From Acanthaster planci (taxonomy: Eukaryota; Echinodermata; Asteroidea; Valvatida; Acanthasteridae): 64,000 bases of DNA. The stretch spans positions 811,648 through 875,647 of the forward strand of contig NW_019091399.1 in the NCBI RefSeq assembly GCF_001949145.1, given 5' to 3'. Of the stretch, positions 42,664-55,400 are shown piece after piece; position 1 is the stretch's first letter; every line of letters starts with the position of its first letter. The notes under the pieces were generated by a model. It did no database searches. It was not told the origin of the DNA and saw only the letters and a list, made by a program, of their open reading frames with translations. The translations under genes were made by a program, and so were the position numbers.

Positions 42664-45120
42664 ACTTACAGACTGAGTTCAGCAAATTCCTCATTGTAGT
42701 AGCTTACCTGTCAAAAGTAAAAGACGTACACGTACTTCAATCACTCACGATGAAATATCGTTCTTCAAGACAAAAGGTTAGCGAGACTTGGTGTACTTAC
42801 GTAGTTTTACTTGCTCTGTAGAGTACGGAAGTACCACGTGCACAGTTAACGATGCACGTTCTAGCCAGAAACCGTAGAAATTTGTCTAAGATGATGATTC
42901 TTGTAAGAAACATGTTATTTCATAGCTGACATACCAACGAATCGACTCTAGCTTTTGACGATTTTTAGATAATTCCATACTGGGGGATGTGAGAGGATGA
43001 TCTTTGTTTTTTTTTGGGGGGGGGCAAATTCTACTTTTGAGAATGGGAACCCCGGCATGCCACACATCGCTGAAGGCAGCGCACAGCTCACTAAGAATTT
43101 AACATAGTGACCAACAGGGATTCACTGCTTAGACAAATTCTTGAAACAGTTAAATTCAAAGTACTTGCTATCATTTATCAGCGGTAGAAAAGGCCTGTCG
43201 ATTGCCAAGATACGTTTGAAAGTGATTTTCGATTTTTTGTTTTTGTTTCTTGAATTTTCTGAACAATTTATTATATAGTCAGCCCATATGTCCTGACTTT
43301 AGCTTCGTTTAGACTGTTGACATGTCTTCATAACCGTTTTTTTATGAAGTGTGGTATCTAGGTGTATAGAAGCCTAGTATAGGATGTTGTTGTTTGGTTT
43401 GGTTAAAAGAAGTTATCAAGGTTACTGATACGTAAAGGGAACATGCTCAATTGGTCAAGGTGTAATTAATCGAGGTTCATTTATTCAAGCGCCCCAGGCC
43501 TGTGCGAAGTCACTAAGAAGTAGCGTGGATTAGGCCTTTACACGCAGTCTGTAAATCTTGCAATACGTGTAACTGCGCACTCCTGTTTCTTAATTTACCA
43601 TGCCAAATCATTTTTGGGTAGAAGTAATATTTACAAATAATTGCCACCGCAGGCTGCAAGATGCATGGACATGATCTTATAAATGACCATACGAGTACAA
43701 GAAGACAGCATTTGACGAACCAAAAAAGGATGTCGATGAAGATTTTTTAAAAATTATATAGATTTAATTACGTAAATTAGTCGCTAGGTTGTTCTGTTAT
43801 CTCACTGTTCCCAATCTTAGACGCAGGTTTAATGTGTTTGAAAATGTATATTAATGTCATTTCAACAACACTACAGGATATTGTTATTTTAGGCCTATTG
43901 TATTTCACATGCAAAGCGATTAAGCTTAGATATTGTTGACCTATTTTGCTTGAATGGGTATATGCCTTCAAAATTTCATACGCAGTTGTGCGTCACGGTT
44001 TGTGACTCTAGATGTGGCTCAGTTCAATAAGAAATAATTTACAAAGAGTACTTTCATAATTAATTGATTGAGGTTAGATTATTGCAAAATAAATTATTCA
44101 AGGATGGCATATTGGGCAATGAAATCCTTATTAGTCTTCAAGTATTCAAAAATGGAAGGCTCAACTTAGGACTGCCAAGTTGCTAAGGACAATTCCGTAA
44201 TGGTTCACGAGGGTCTGGTCAAGTAACCGCCGTGCACGGTCGAAGTTGTCAATTTGTATTCCGCGAATGGGGGTGAAACATAGGCCTACGTGACCGCGTT
44301 TCATGAAAGCTTATTTTCGTCTTTGTTCAAGGGCTTTGTTTGATTTCCCAAAGATCGATTTTTGGCGCCTTTTGGGAAATCAAAGAAAGCATTCAGAAGT
44401 CGTTTAACTTTGATCAGAATCTGGTGGTAAATTTTCGGAAGAAAACACTGTGTGTAGAAATTCGCACCGCACAGTTTGGAGCTGGCTGTCGGTCCTGACC
44501 ATTTGGCTCTGGTCAACCTGACTTTCAATATCCCAACTCGTCTAAATTTCGCTTCGATCGGAAAGTAATTCAGGCTTGCCCCATCTTTATAGCTGTAATA
44601 GTCGTAGCCTAGGTCAACACATCTGGTTGGCATGAATTTTAAAACACCCAAAATGGCCTGAATTTTCCGAACTCACCCAAGACAAACATTCACGCGCTAG
44701 CGCCCTGCGACGATGTCTTTCCGAATAATACGTCACAGATATGCACATTTTCTATGTTAATGAGATACCTTTTGGGGGTGGGGCCGTTTTTCCAAAAACG
44801 TTTTAATTGCTTTCTCCCATTTATCAAAACAGCAAGTTTTACATTCTGGACATCGCTTAAAAAAGTAGAATTTCCAGTTATAACTAATAACACATACCCT
44901 TCTCACAGACCCGTTAAGCAAATTTCGCATTCTGACAAATTGGCGAATAGCAATGAAGAATACAGGTAATCAGCAATAGGATATTTTTGCAATTTGACAA
45001 GCTGACGACTACTGTCTCATAATAAAAGACTGTCTTTGGAAGAATCCATCATTTTAATGGAACATTTTCCCAGAGGCTTACTATGAACGTTGGAATACGG
45101 CGCTCAGAAATCTGTGCTCA
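42664..45120. other. 5' flank of copy B, no gene seen
   Basis: Contains a G9 tract near 43016 and AT-rich DNA. The copy B promoter should be here, but no core element could be called. A piece at 44225-44250 (TAACCGCCGTGCACGGTC) resembles 61461-61480. Confidence 0.45.
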
Positions 45121-45126
45121 AGAAAT

Positions 45127-45183
45127 CTCCTTCAGTACGTGTCCTTCTCCACAGTCATTCATGGAGGAAGGACACTGAAGGAG
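45127..45183. repeat. Inverted repeat, about 21-bp arms
   Basis: CTCCTTCAGTACGTGTCCTTC and GGAAGGACACTGAAGGAG are complementary apart from a three-base bulge, with a loop of about twelve bases. Confidence 0.8.
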
Positions 45184-45282
45184 TTACAACTCTGGCACAT
45201 CAAAGTGCTCGATGATCATCGCCGCCCGGTTAGACAAACAAGAGTAAACATTCCAAAAATACCTGATTACTTCCTCCATAGT

Positions 45283-45365
45283 CATCCAGACATCTGTAAT
45301 GGTTAGCGTCTAAGCTCCGTGGTCATCCAGACGTCTAGTAATCGCTAGCGTCTATAAGCTACGAC
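45283..45365. repeat. Two-unit short tandem repeat
   Basis: GTCATCCAGACATCTGTAAT and GTCATCCAGACGTCTAGTAAT each lead to a TAGCGTCTA block, with a period of about 42 bases. Confidence 0.6.
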
Positions 45366-46069
45366 TGTATGGGTTTTGCATGGTTCACCTTTTAGACCAG
45401 ACTTAGAACCAATGACATTAGTGGGGGGGGGTTAACTTGAAGCAATACAATTCCACCAAAGCGTGATCCCCCTTGAAGAAGCCAGACGATAGGTATTATC
45501 CAGGTAGCCATCTTAACACCTTGGGATTTGCATACGTATAGGCCTACAAAGTGAATGCGAAGTGAATTTTTAAATCACCACTCATCACTATTTATTCAAC
45601 TGTTATGTACTTATTTACTGTTGTGTCGTTCATATCAAGGTTCTGGGATCATGACACAGCAACGCCAAAGAGACGAAAACTGTACTCGGGTCTAAATAAA
45701 TTTTAAACTCGCAATTTGAAGAACATAGGCCCTAAACACAGAAGTAAATCAACTGGGTGAGCGTTGTCAACGTTTCCCTCGGACCAACTACGCTGAGCAG
45801 AGCAACTTGGCCGGAATATAAAGACATTATTACGTAATCCAATTGACAAATGAATAGGCAATTCCACCTAGTCGAAAAAACGGGGACGTATATATGTTTC
45901 ACAACAACGAATCCTCAGGGCAGCCCTCCTGTACCAAATCTTCTGCTGGGGAATGTTACCCAGGATCAGTGCGCACAATGTTTTTATTTGGATACAAATC
46001 TGTCACAACCAAACCTCATTCGATTTACATGTACTGTTGAAGTAGGCAGTTAGCTATTCTCCCAGTTTT

Positions 46070-47870
46070 TCACTCGAAAATTAACAGTACTTGGTCTTGA
46101 CCATGATTTAATTTCTTTGACAAGCCGTTATGGGAGTTTGAAATGTAAATCCACACCAGATCACTAATCTGATAGTCTGCCCCTGTGGCAGATGCATCAT
46201 ACAGTCTGTATATTTTTACTTGGTTGCCTTCAGCGTGATGCTTTGAAATTTCCCGAAATACCTGTAAGCTCGAGACATGTACAATGCCCCTTAACGACTT
46301 CTCCTAATGATTAAAGTTGGATACAAGCTGTTATCGTCACCGCTTTGTTAAAATAATAGTGGTATTTTCCCTTGAGTGAACATTTCTCTTATTTGGAGTC
46401 ACAATTTACATGACAGTCCCCATGAAATCCAGTCAGTCTTTGCGTGATCACACCTAATGGTATTTTCAGCATGCAGCTACGGAACGTCTTTGGTTGCCTG
46501 TTTGCCACGTAGTTGGGCGTGGAGCGTTTTTGGATTCCGTTGCGTCCTCGCTCTCGACCAACTCATTCCGTCCCATTTCTGAAGCCATACCTCTAGTGCT
46601 TAGATTCGTAAATAGAAGCTATATTTCGGAGGATTAATTTCGCCTGCAATTTATCTCTCTGGGTTAGGTTGTAAAAGAGTTTCTGAGTATGCAGAAGTGA
46701 TCCAGTTGACGCCAAAATAGTCTAGCATTCCTCAGGGGTGACGCCCCTATTCCATACAATTTCACTTGTCATAGTTATCTTGATGATTCACAGCGATGTT
46801 TGCTTCAGACCTTTGTAGTGCTCATAAGAATATTAATTTAGGAAGTGTAATAAGAAATTAGGGAACATTGATGTGCATGTGTTTGTTTGCCATTCGTTAT
46901 CTCTGCAGTACCTCTATATTACTCTGTAAGCCCAGAAAACCCAGCATATATCCGTTCGTCTCATCACTTTATTGCGCACTTCTCACCCCGGGAACGATGA
47001 TATTAGGAGTTTCTATATGTACCTAATTTAATCAACTACTTTACCCAGGAATCAAAACTCGTTGACTGAAAACGCTGCCTACTTCGTTCGTGATTGGTTC
47101 ATTTTCCCCCTGAATTTGTTTAGATATTTGTTTCATTGTGGATTTAATTTATATTTTAATAACGTATTACTTAATGTGAGTAGGTATTTTTCTCTAGTTT
47201 TCACCTGCATCGGCGGTGTGCTAATAAATTCATGGGGTGATGAGTAAAGAGACTTCCAATCTCCTTTCTTCACAAGTGTGTATAGTAACAGAAGTGTAAA
47301 ATCCAGTGGTAACCGTGCTTCTCTAGCGTAAAGCAAGAAAAATGGACTAAACCCAACTGAATTATCTACTGGTGTTGAACGATAAGCAAACAATTCATTT
47401 ACCTAATGCGACACCATATCTAGTATTACAGGGTAAAAACGCTCTTGAACAGCATTACTCTACGGATGACAACTTGAGGTATTCACCTTCTATCTTCTAT
47501 TCGTCTGCATAACTAGACAAATCTCTTGAACAATACTACTCAGTGCTTTGTCACTCAATAGTGTTACCGGGCAACCGTCTACACATATCACCAAATTGAA
47601 AATGCTCTGGCTATAGGTGAAGCATAAACACATGGTAAAGAAACAAGAATAGGCCAACAGGTACAATGATCAGTAAAACCAAGTACGTATCGATTGTTAG
47701 AATTTGTGATCGGCAACGGATCAAAGATATCCACACTGACTCTTTCAAACGCACCAGGAACTTTCATAGTCTCCAGTGGAGCCACTTTTTAATGTCTGTG
47801 CGTTTTTCTCTGTTTTGTCACGGTTACGAATTCTGATAGTTAATCATCGTTATCAAGGGGACCTGCGGCC
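46070..47870 (-). pseudogene. Degenerate Ty3-type LTR retrotransposon integrase remnant
   Basis: Minus-strand fragments resemble a Ty3-type integrase core and the region after it: KVPGAFERVSVDIFDPLP then RYVLGFTDH, CPVTLLSDKALSSIVQEIC, FAYRSTPVDNSVGFSPFFLL, and near the left end SDLVWIYISNSHNGLSKKL. Frames are broken by stops and indels. No long terminal repeats or other pol domains were found. Confidence 0.65.
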
Positions 47871-48028
47871 TTAATAGAACACGAAAACTTTGCTAACAAT
47901 TTGTGACCAACAGTTGGCGACACATTTCTTGACCAGTCTCTATCTGAAGGGATGTTTTGAAGGGCTGCTATTCTGAGTTACAAATGTCTCAAATTTCATC
48001 TTGAGTTTCATAGCTATCTGTGCATATT

Positions 48029-48047
48029 NNNNNNNNNNNNNNNNNNN
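48029..48047. other. Short assembly gap (19 N)
   Basis: Undetermined bases in non-coding DNA between the integrase remnant and the dispersed repeat. Confidence 0.99.
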
Positions 48048-48417
48048 ATGAGCTTTATATGTGTGCATCTATGTGTTAGTAAAAAGCAAACTGTGCGCTA
48101 AATTGCACACTTTTTGAAACGAACTCCCCCAGAAAGAGAAAGACAAAATAGATGGATCTACTCTCCGGGACGTGCGCCGCGATGGTGTAAAATCAGTGTT
48201 GTATTTGAGTCCATGCATCACAAGTCCTTTCACAAGCCCCTGTACAAGACCACTCATAAGTCACAATAACTTTTTTGTCACAGCTCATTTGAATAGCTTT
48301 TAAACTGGCTTAAGACTGTGCGACTTGTGAAGGACTTAAGGAGGCTTGCAGGGACTTGTGATGATAGGCTCTAACACAACAATATTTATTGCTTAAGTTG
48401 AACCTTTCAAATCTTGT

Positions 48418-49506
48418 TTAAATTTCGCTTTGTGTTTGGTTGTACACAACCTTTTCTTTTTATCCAACTCCTCTTCATAAATTGGATTTGTATTCATTAA
48501 TATTATAATGTATCCTACCACAGAGAGAACATGGATGATACTTTACCTAATGAGAAACATCCCGTTGAGATTACACCGTCTATTCGGGCTAACCGACTAG
48601 GCGTCTGGCTGTATGCTGTGGAACGTAGGTTATGTAGAATTTTCTTTTCGCATCACCAGATTGCAGAGGACAGAAGTTTTTAATATTGCTTGCTAGGTTG
48701 GTATACAGCAGACTACGTCCCCTTTGTGCCAAAGCCTGCATTTAATAGCCAGTAAATTCGGGGACAGACGGCAGACTCCGTACCATCAAGCTTATGGCAG
48801 GTATGAGGGGGGAATCAACAGGTAGCAATGCAATTCCACCGGAGCGTATCTTCACACTGAATGGGCAAAATATAATTGTTGTCCATCCTTGAAGCCGTTA
48901 CAATTGTTGGTTTGGGGCCTATTTTAAAAGTATCCGGTACGAAGACGTGTTCACAGGATTACTATCTCCAAAAAGCTAGGTCTCAAATTCTACGTGCATT
49001 ATCCTTGAGATGACAATTTTAGATTATGCTCCTCAATCCTTTTTGATTATTCTTAAATGGGAAGGAACCCAACAATTTCAACAAATTTACAAGGATCAAA
49101 GATTTTTTTCCTTTTTGACAAAAGTTGACATGACTTTCTCTCCATAGTTTTGAACTATATTCGTTCGGAGCACAAGATCTGCAGTTACTCAGTATGTATA
49201 CTGCGCTACAGTAGACCCTTTTTGTTCCTGTGCAAGTTGTGAGAAAGGTTTTACTTAAATTTCGCGTTGGTACGGTGGACTTGCAGTGTAAAAGTGGTTT
49301 ATTTAGCAGTGACTGCGGGTGTTTAAGTACACGTGTGCTTGGATGGGCCTTCGTCATCTGTGCTGCACACAGTTTGGAGACAAGTTTGAAACAGCCATAA
49401 TTTGGTTGTCGCAGTGGTTGAGTTCTGTTCACAATTCACGATAGTCTCCAACTTTTTAGTCAAACCTCTCTCGGTTCGGTGTGTTGAGGAATCCCTATTG
49501 TGTCTC
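48418..49506. repeat. Dispersed or duplicated segment shared with 17630-19372
   Basis: Counterpart of the 17.6-19.4 kb segment, in the same orientation and block order but shortened by deletions. A short piece (GCAATACAATTCCAC) also recurs near 45443, which argues for a dispersed repeat. Confidence 0.6.
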
Positions 49507-49589
49507 AACGCACATCACGGCATCGTGCACGCAACGCACCCAAAACGTACATATCGATAGGTCATAGAGCTATAGAGTACCGAAGTGAA

Positions 49590-49900
49590 AAGTCACGCGC
49601 ATAATTAGTGTGTAAAAGGCACTAGCGCGAGAACCAGCGCGTGAACCAACACCCGTTTGCACTGCACTTTCTAGTTCACAGTGACGTCACACTTCGGTAC
49701 TCAATAGAAACTCAATGGGAAAGGCGCTTTTACTCAGATGTGCGCGAAAATGCGCGGGCCTTCAAAGCCTCTCAAAATTCTGGAATACATGAAATTGCCA
49801 AGATACGTAAATAACGTAAGCGCTTCCACGGACATGGTACGCTTCATGAAATGCCTTTACCCGTCATATTACGTCACACGTGAAACCCTCTATAGTCTGC
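49590..49900. repeat. Dispersed repeat related to 32095-32285
   Basis: It carries GCGCATAATTAGTGTGTAAAAGGC and a second block GGACATGGTACGCTTC...CGTCATATTACGTCAC. No coding content is credible here. Confidence 0.4.
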
Positions 49901-49909
49901 CTATTGCGT

Positions 49910-52303
49910 CTACTCGGGCACAATTGCTGCAGTTTGTTGGTTGTAAGCTTGTTTTTGTATCTTTTCATTATAAGGAAACCCTAAAAGAACCACCAAAATC
50001 AGCAGAAAAAGCGCACAAGGCGAAACAAATCAGGACACCGAGCTGAGGTGCAACCTGTTTTCCTCTTTGGGAGAACTTCTGTTTGAAGGAGTTTCTTCTA
50101 AGTAAAGACTTGCTTGTTTCAATATAATGAGACTAAACGACTGCAGTTTGCATTAAAATTGCTGAAATACACATTCAGCCATAATTTCACAACACGCGTA
50201 ACTTGTGACAGAAAATAAATTAACCCATACAAAACCACGTTGCTCGTAAACCCATCAATGACGAGCCCGCTTCGGTGATTCGGAATGTTTTATTTGCTCC
50301 CTTTCATCTCACCACCTTCCAGTTTAATAACACAAAATTCAGGTAAAATGTGTTTTCAAGATGCCTTATGTTTGAATGCAGTGCTTACGTGTACATTCTG
50401 GCAAAAACTACCTCTTTGATGTGTTAATACAATTTTAAACTATATGCACGTACATAGTCATCGTAGTAGTTTATTATTCAGGGCTAGAGGAGGCTACTCC
50501 AGTGGTTAAAACACTAAATCTATATAAGTGTGATTCTTTCGCCATTGACCATATTTTTCAGATCGGTACACCTGTTCAGATGAATATGTACTTTTTAATC
50601 TTAAACACACTCCTGATGTTGGTTTTCCTCGAGTGTTGACAGCAGGGTTTGTCAGAGCTGGGGGGGGGTTCCCACATTCTTTTGTCAACATTAATTCTAT
50701 TTGGTTTATAATTATATGGTCCTGTATTACATTGTGGTACATATTATGATGTTTTTAATAATCCACGTGTGTATTTTTTATATTGAATTCCGACCCATAG
50801 TGTATTTTATGAAGGGTGCATTAGCGCACAAGACCATCCCAAGGCCAGGGTAAGACCGTGGCCGTGGAATCTAGTCAAATCGTGGAGGAAGGAATAAAAA
50901 AAACCAAAGTAGTCAGTTGCGTGAGGGGGAGGCATGGGGCACCCCCTGTCCAAAGGCTGTGCCCCAATTTCTGACACTGTGTAGACAAATGCAGCGAATA
51001 ACTTTCCACAAGGCATTCCATTATTGCCATCTTGCTAGTGGCAGAAAGCAGTGCGTGGAGGGGTTTATATTAATTAAGCAAATGTCGCACCTAACAGTGG
51101 TTCCGCATCACATGCACAAAGTAGGAGGAGCGGCGCCCAACGACTAAGCGGAGGGTAAACTGAGCTTTGAGGCTTTCTGCTGAAACTAATCAACAGTATA
51201 AATGCCGAATAAATAGCAACACAATCCGAAAGGGGTCATGATTTCAACGATAAAAGACACACACCAGGCCTTCTGTTCTTCTTGTTCAAAAGGACTTTAT
51301 TTTGATAGATTTATTTTAACATGACGCTTCGTTAGCAAGCAGCACAACGTTCTGGACAGAATAATGGCTCTGCACGTTTCCTGCAAGAAATGGAATTTCC
51401 TCATGGGAGGACTACAAACAAACCATCCATTTCAAGCGTTTCAACTATTGTCGTCTTTTAGTCCTCTTTTAGGAAACACGTATATGGCGGCACAAAACCC
51501 TTGACTCTACATATATTTTATTTATACAAATTTCACAGCTTGTAATTCAGGCTAAGATTGCGGTTTATTGATAGGGATACTTGAACCGACTCTTAAATAA
51601 TTCAAATGAGTTGCAAGATGTTTAAAAACGACAGTCAATGACAGACGATGTACCATTCCGCCAGGACTAGGTCAACGGTGTAAGGCACGCAAAGATCATA
51701 TGCGGTGTCTGACGACTTCAGACAGACAGTCAACAAGAGAACAGGTTGGCTGTACAGCACTAAGATTGGTTATGCCTGCAGTACAGAAGCGAGCAATGTT
51801 CACAAGCAAATTATGTTGATAGTTCGCTCATGGAGGATCAGGGGCAGAGTGATTCATTTCCTGAACCGCTCAAGCAACCAACCCGCACCGACAAAGGAGG
51901 GTGGTGCAAAACTAAAGCTTTGGAACGAAGTATCGAAGAATGCAGGGCAGCAACAAAGTCTATGAAGCACACTGCACGGCCAGCACGGCTGCGATTTAAT
52001 ACATGTACATGTCTTTGTAAGAGTGCAATGCCGAGTGAATGCTTGAATAAGCGCAATGGCAGAGAACGGTCTACACGGCATTCCCGCTCTGGTTTAATGC
52101 TATACTATGCTTGACTATGAGAGTGTAGGGTGAAGAAAAGGAATGTAAAAAAAAAAAAGACAGTCGGGAGACCAGGTGACTCAGGTATGTCGACCGATCA
52201 CACTCAACACTAGACAGAAAAGATACGGTGAGAGCAGGAAAGGCACCAGGTGACCTAAACTGCTGGACTGGTCATACTTTACTAAGGTTTTCTGTAATTG
52301 TAA
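49910..52303. other. Intergenic stretch downstream of the BAAT/ACOT gene
   Basis: No convincing exons were found. Minus-strand AATAAA hexamers near 51298-51314 and 51515 could end the BAAT/ACOT transcript, but they lie 790 bases or more from the stop codon. Confidence 0.4.
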
Positions 52304-52491
52304 TTACAGCTGGCTGTTTCTTGATGACTGGTGTGTTTCCGTAGAGCCAGGTTCTTTTGATGATGTTCCTTGCTGCCAGTCTCCTCCGTCTGTTGTCAGA
52401 TGTCTACGCAGGAAGGAGAGAGTTTTGGCCCATGCATCCTGGCAGGCATGGGCGTGGAGCTTCATCTCCCCACCAAAGTCGACTATCACGC
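52304..52491 (-). CDS. BAAT/ACOT gene, last exon with SQL terminus
   Basis: The acceptor lies after a T-rich tract and CAAACAG. It encodes GVIVDFGGEMKLHAHACQDA then WAKTLSFLRRHL, the usual family ending (WGGExxAHAxAQxDAWxxxxxFF). A low-complexity extension of about 29 residues follows, ending RNSQL before TAA. Confidence 0.86.
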
Positions 52492-55400
52492 CTGTTTGAA
52501 AAAAAAAAAAACCGACGCACAGTCACAGGCTGGTGGCTTGTTACAACACAAAACATCCCAAATGCCCAAAAAGGATTTTCTATTGGTCTTGTCCGTCTTC
52601 CGTGCTTCAAACAACCCGCACAACTGTCCGTATAACACAATGAACAGGACTTTGACAAGACACAGGAGGTAATATGAATGAAAGCAAAGCCGACTCATAT
52701 TGTTGGGAATCCATAGGCCTCATGAAGACCGTGGGGCACTCGCGTCTTATTAAATATCCCTCTTCTGAAAGCTTTCTTGTTTAATTTTTTCTGACCTAAT
52801 TTCCCCATTTTCTTTTACAGTAGAGATAATCTATTCATTACCCAATGCAGCATTATACAGTCCCCTCCCTACAGGCTGGAAGGGAGGTTCTAGTAGATGC
52901 CCCGCCCCTGGATAGCTCAGCACTTCGTAATTCGTCTTGCCGTGAGACTGCAGCTTCTGGACAATCCGTCTGGCGCTCTCTACAGATGGGACATTCTGAT
53001 CATCCTCACCAGTTATGAACAGAAAATTCGCCCTTGACTTTTCCACCTGATGGATAAACAGACGCAAGTTTAATGCCCACATAGTTTGATACACAAAGCT
53101 AGGAGTAAGGTTTTCATCTTAATTAGGCCACGTTATTTCAAAATTTGTGCATTAAGCGCCGTCCTGTGGCACAGAAGTTATAAGTACGAGCAATGGTATA
53201 GGCCTAACCATAAAGTAGACAGCCCACGTTCGCTTTTGTTTGGGGGGGGGGGTTAACGGTTATCGGCACAGATATGCGAATTTTATTCATTCTTGAATTC
53301 ACAGAAGAGCAAGCTAATACGCGTTTTAAAAGTGAATTTGGAAACTGTCAATTTACTTCTGAAAATAGAACATTCATTTCGTCGGAATTCTTAAGGAACT
53401 TTTTCAACGTGACAGCATTCGATTTTGAAAAACAGGCGGCCACTACCGTAGCTTATGCATACAATGTTATACTTTCGAGTGGTGACAGCACTGAATGTCT
53501 GCATTATCTTGAATAGTAAGCTGAGTTTTTCTAACTAGACGAGAACATTAAGGCAAAAACTGCATGGAGAAAAGTATGTCTGTTCTGTTATTCGAGACTC
53601 CCTCCCTCCAGCAAATATGAGACCAGTAATCACTACTCCGCTAGATATCTTTACAGTGATAAATAAACACTGTATCCAACAGAGTAAACACATCATCAAA
53701 TATATATCATGAATGACTATCAAAAACAGAATAATTTGTCCGGAAAATCTCAATGATGTACCACACAAGAATTTTCAAGAAGAACCCAACCCAGTCAAAA
53801 GCTTACACTGATCAGTTGTTCCTGTGGTAAGTCATTCACGTCTGCTAGAAAAATGTCTTTCATTACAAAGCCTTCCTCGGTAGTGTAGCCTTTGCGAATA
53901 TCCTGAAACCGAAATAGAACAAGTTTGTGCCCAGTTTCAGCTACAAACAGTACGCTTTCACTTATACCAGGGACATATATTCTTCATGTGTTTTTCAATT
54001 ATCTAGTTACATGTAGTCATGGGGATCAAATGTTAAGGTTCGCGATTTATCGGGAAGTTTGGACACCAAAATGAAAGGAAGATAAGTCGCTGAAAGTCAT
54101 TCATGGAAATTAACATGCCGTGCATAGATTTACATAGTGAGATCAGCTTAACACTCCAGATTGGAAACTCTAAATGTACTATTTAAATGTTCGGTGTAAG
54201 AGTAAATAAAATGAAACGAAACAATAAAGTTTCAAAAATGTATATGTAATGAGGTCCACATACAGATACGAATATCTTGAACAATGCTTACGAGCACACA
54301 GTGATACATACCGGTTGATGTGCAGAGGGGACTTTCTTCCCTTGGTACGTCAGGTGTGTTATAATGATTGGAAGACTCGAAATAGCTACAACTGCTTTTA
54401 TCTAGGATAAAATCCAATGGAAAAGAAAGAAACAACAAGATTATAGGCTTTTGTACTAAAGAATGAAATGATGTTTCGTTTGTTATCTGGTGTGAAGTTG
54501 TGTCTACAGGTGTGACCATGTCATTCAAAGTTGTATTCAAAATCATGGAATCGACTCAATTTACATTACATTACATTACATTACATAGTTTATTCGGCCC
54601 TCACATACAATAATATATATGGTGGAAATTACGTGGTCCTTGCTCTGCTAAAAAAATACAATATTAAAAATACATATATTTAACAAAACACATTAAACAT
54701 TACAACACCACAATACATGTACATGTAACTAAAATGAGTTGTTTAGCTCATAACACCTGTTAATTAATCCAAACTCAATTCCAAAGTCAGGACCGCATTT
54801 CAAAGATCTGCTAAAAAAAACAATTGAGTACGAAGTGCATATTAATGTAGTATTTTGTTGGGTACCTGCCTCGGCTCAGGAAGTTATTTTCTAGGCTTCC
54901 TTAGGTTTATGCTGTTTCTATAGCAGCTCTGTCAAATAGGCCCCTTGCCAAGTATCTCAAGGGATAATCATGCAAATAAAAAGGAAAACCTAAAGGACAG
55001 TTAGAATAGACTGGATTATCCCAGGATAAACAATTAAGGCTTTTATAGCTAATTCCTAATACATATGCATTTATTGAAAATGAGGGCTGTGTAAAATGGG
55101 CACCCTGCTAAGATGTCGGACTCAAGTCGATAATGCATCAAAATTGCCGTTTTCCTTTTGCGTGTGAAAACCGAGTTCAAGGTTAGAAATTTGTGATCTT
55201 TCCCAACTGGAAAACAGAAAAAAAGAGTACAGTGTAAGATTCTTAACAGGGACACCCTCAAAATCTTTTCCCAACCCAATAGACAACGCTACACAGCTGG
55301 ATCTTCTCTTTTGTGCTCCCTTCTTTCCGTGCTCTTCTATTTTGTAATTGCACAATCCGTCATGATGGCCTTAAAACTGTGAAGTCATCAGGTGTCTATT

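Noticed and set aside
44301-44651. Minus-strand frame of 116 codons
   Set aside because: No recognisable domain, signal or splice context.
45850-46053. Plus-strand frame of 67 codons
   Set aside because: No family features, and it borders the integrase remnant. Chance is likelier.
49738-50046. Plus-strand frame of 102 codons
   Set aside because: It overlaps the dispersed repeat also seen near 32.1 kb and has no family features.
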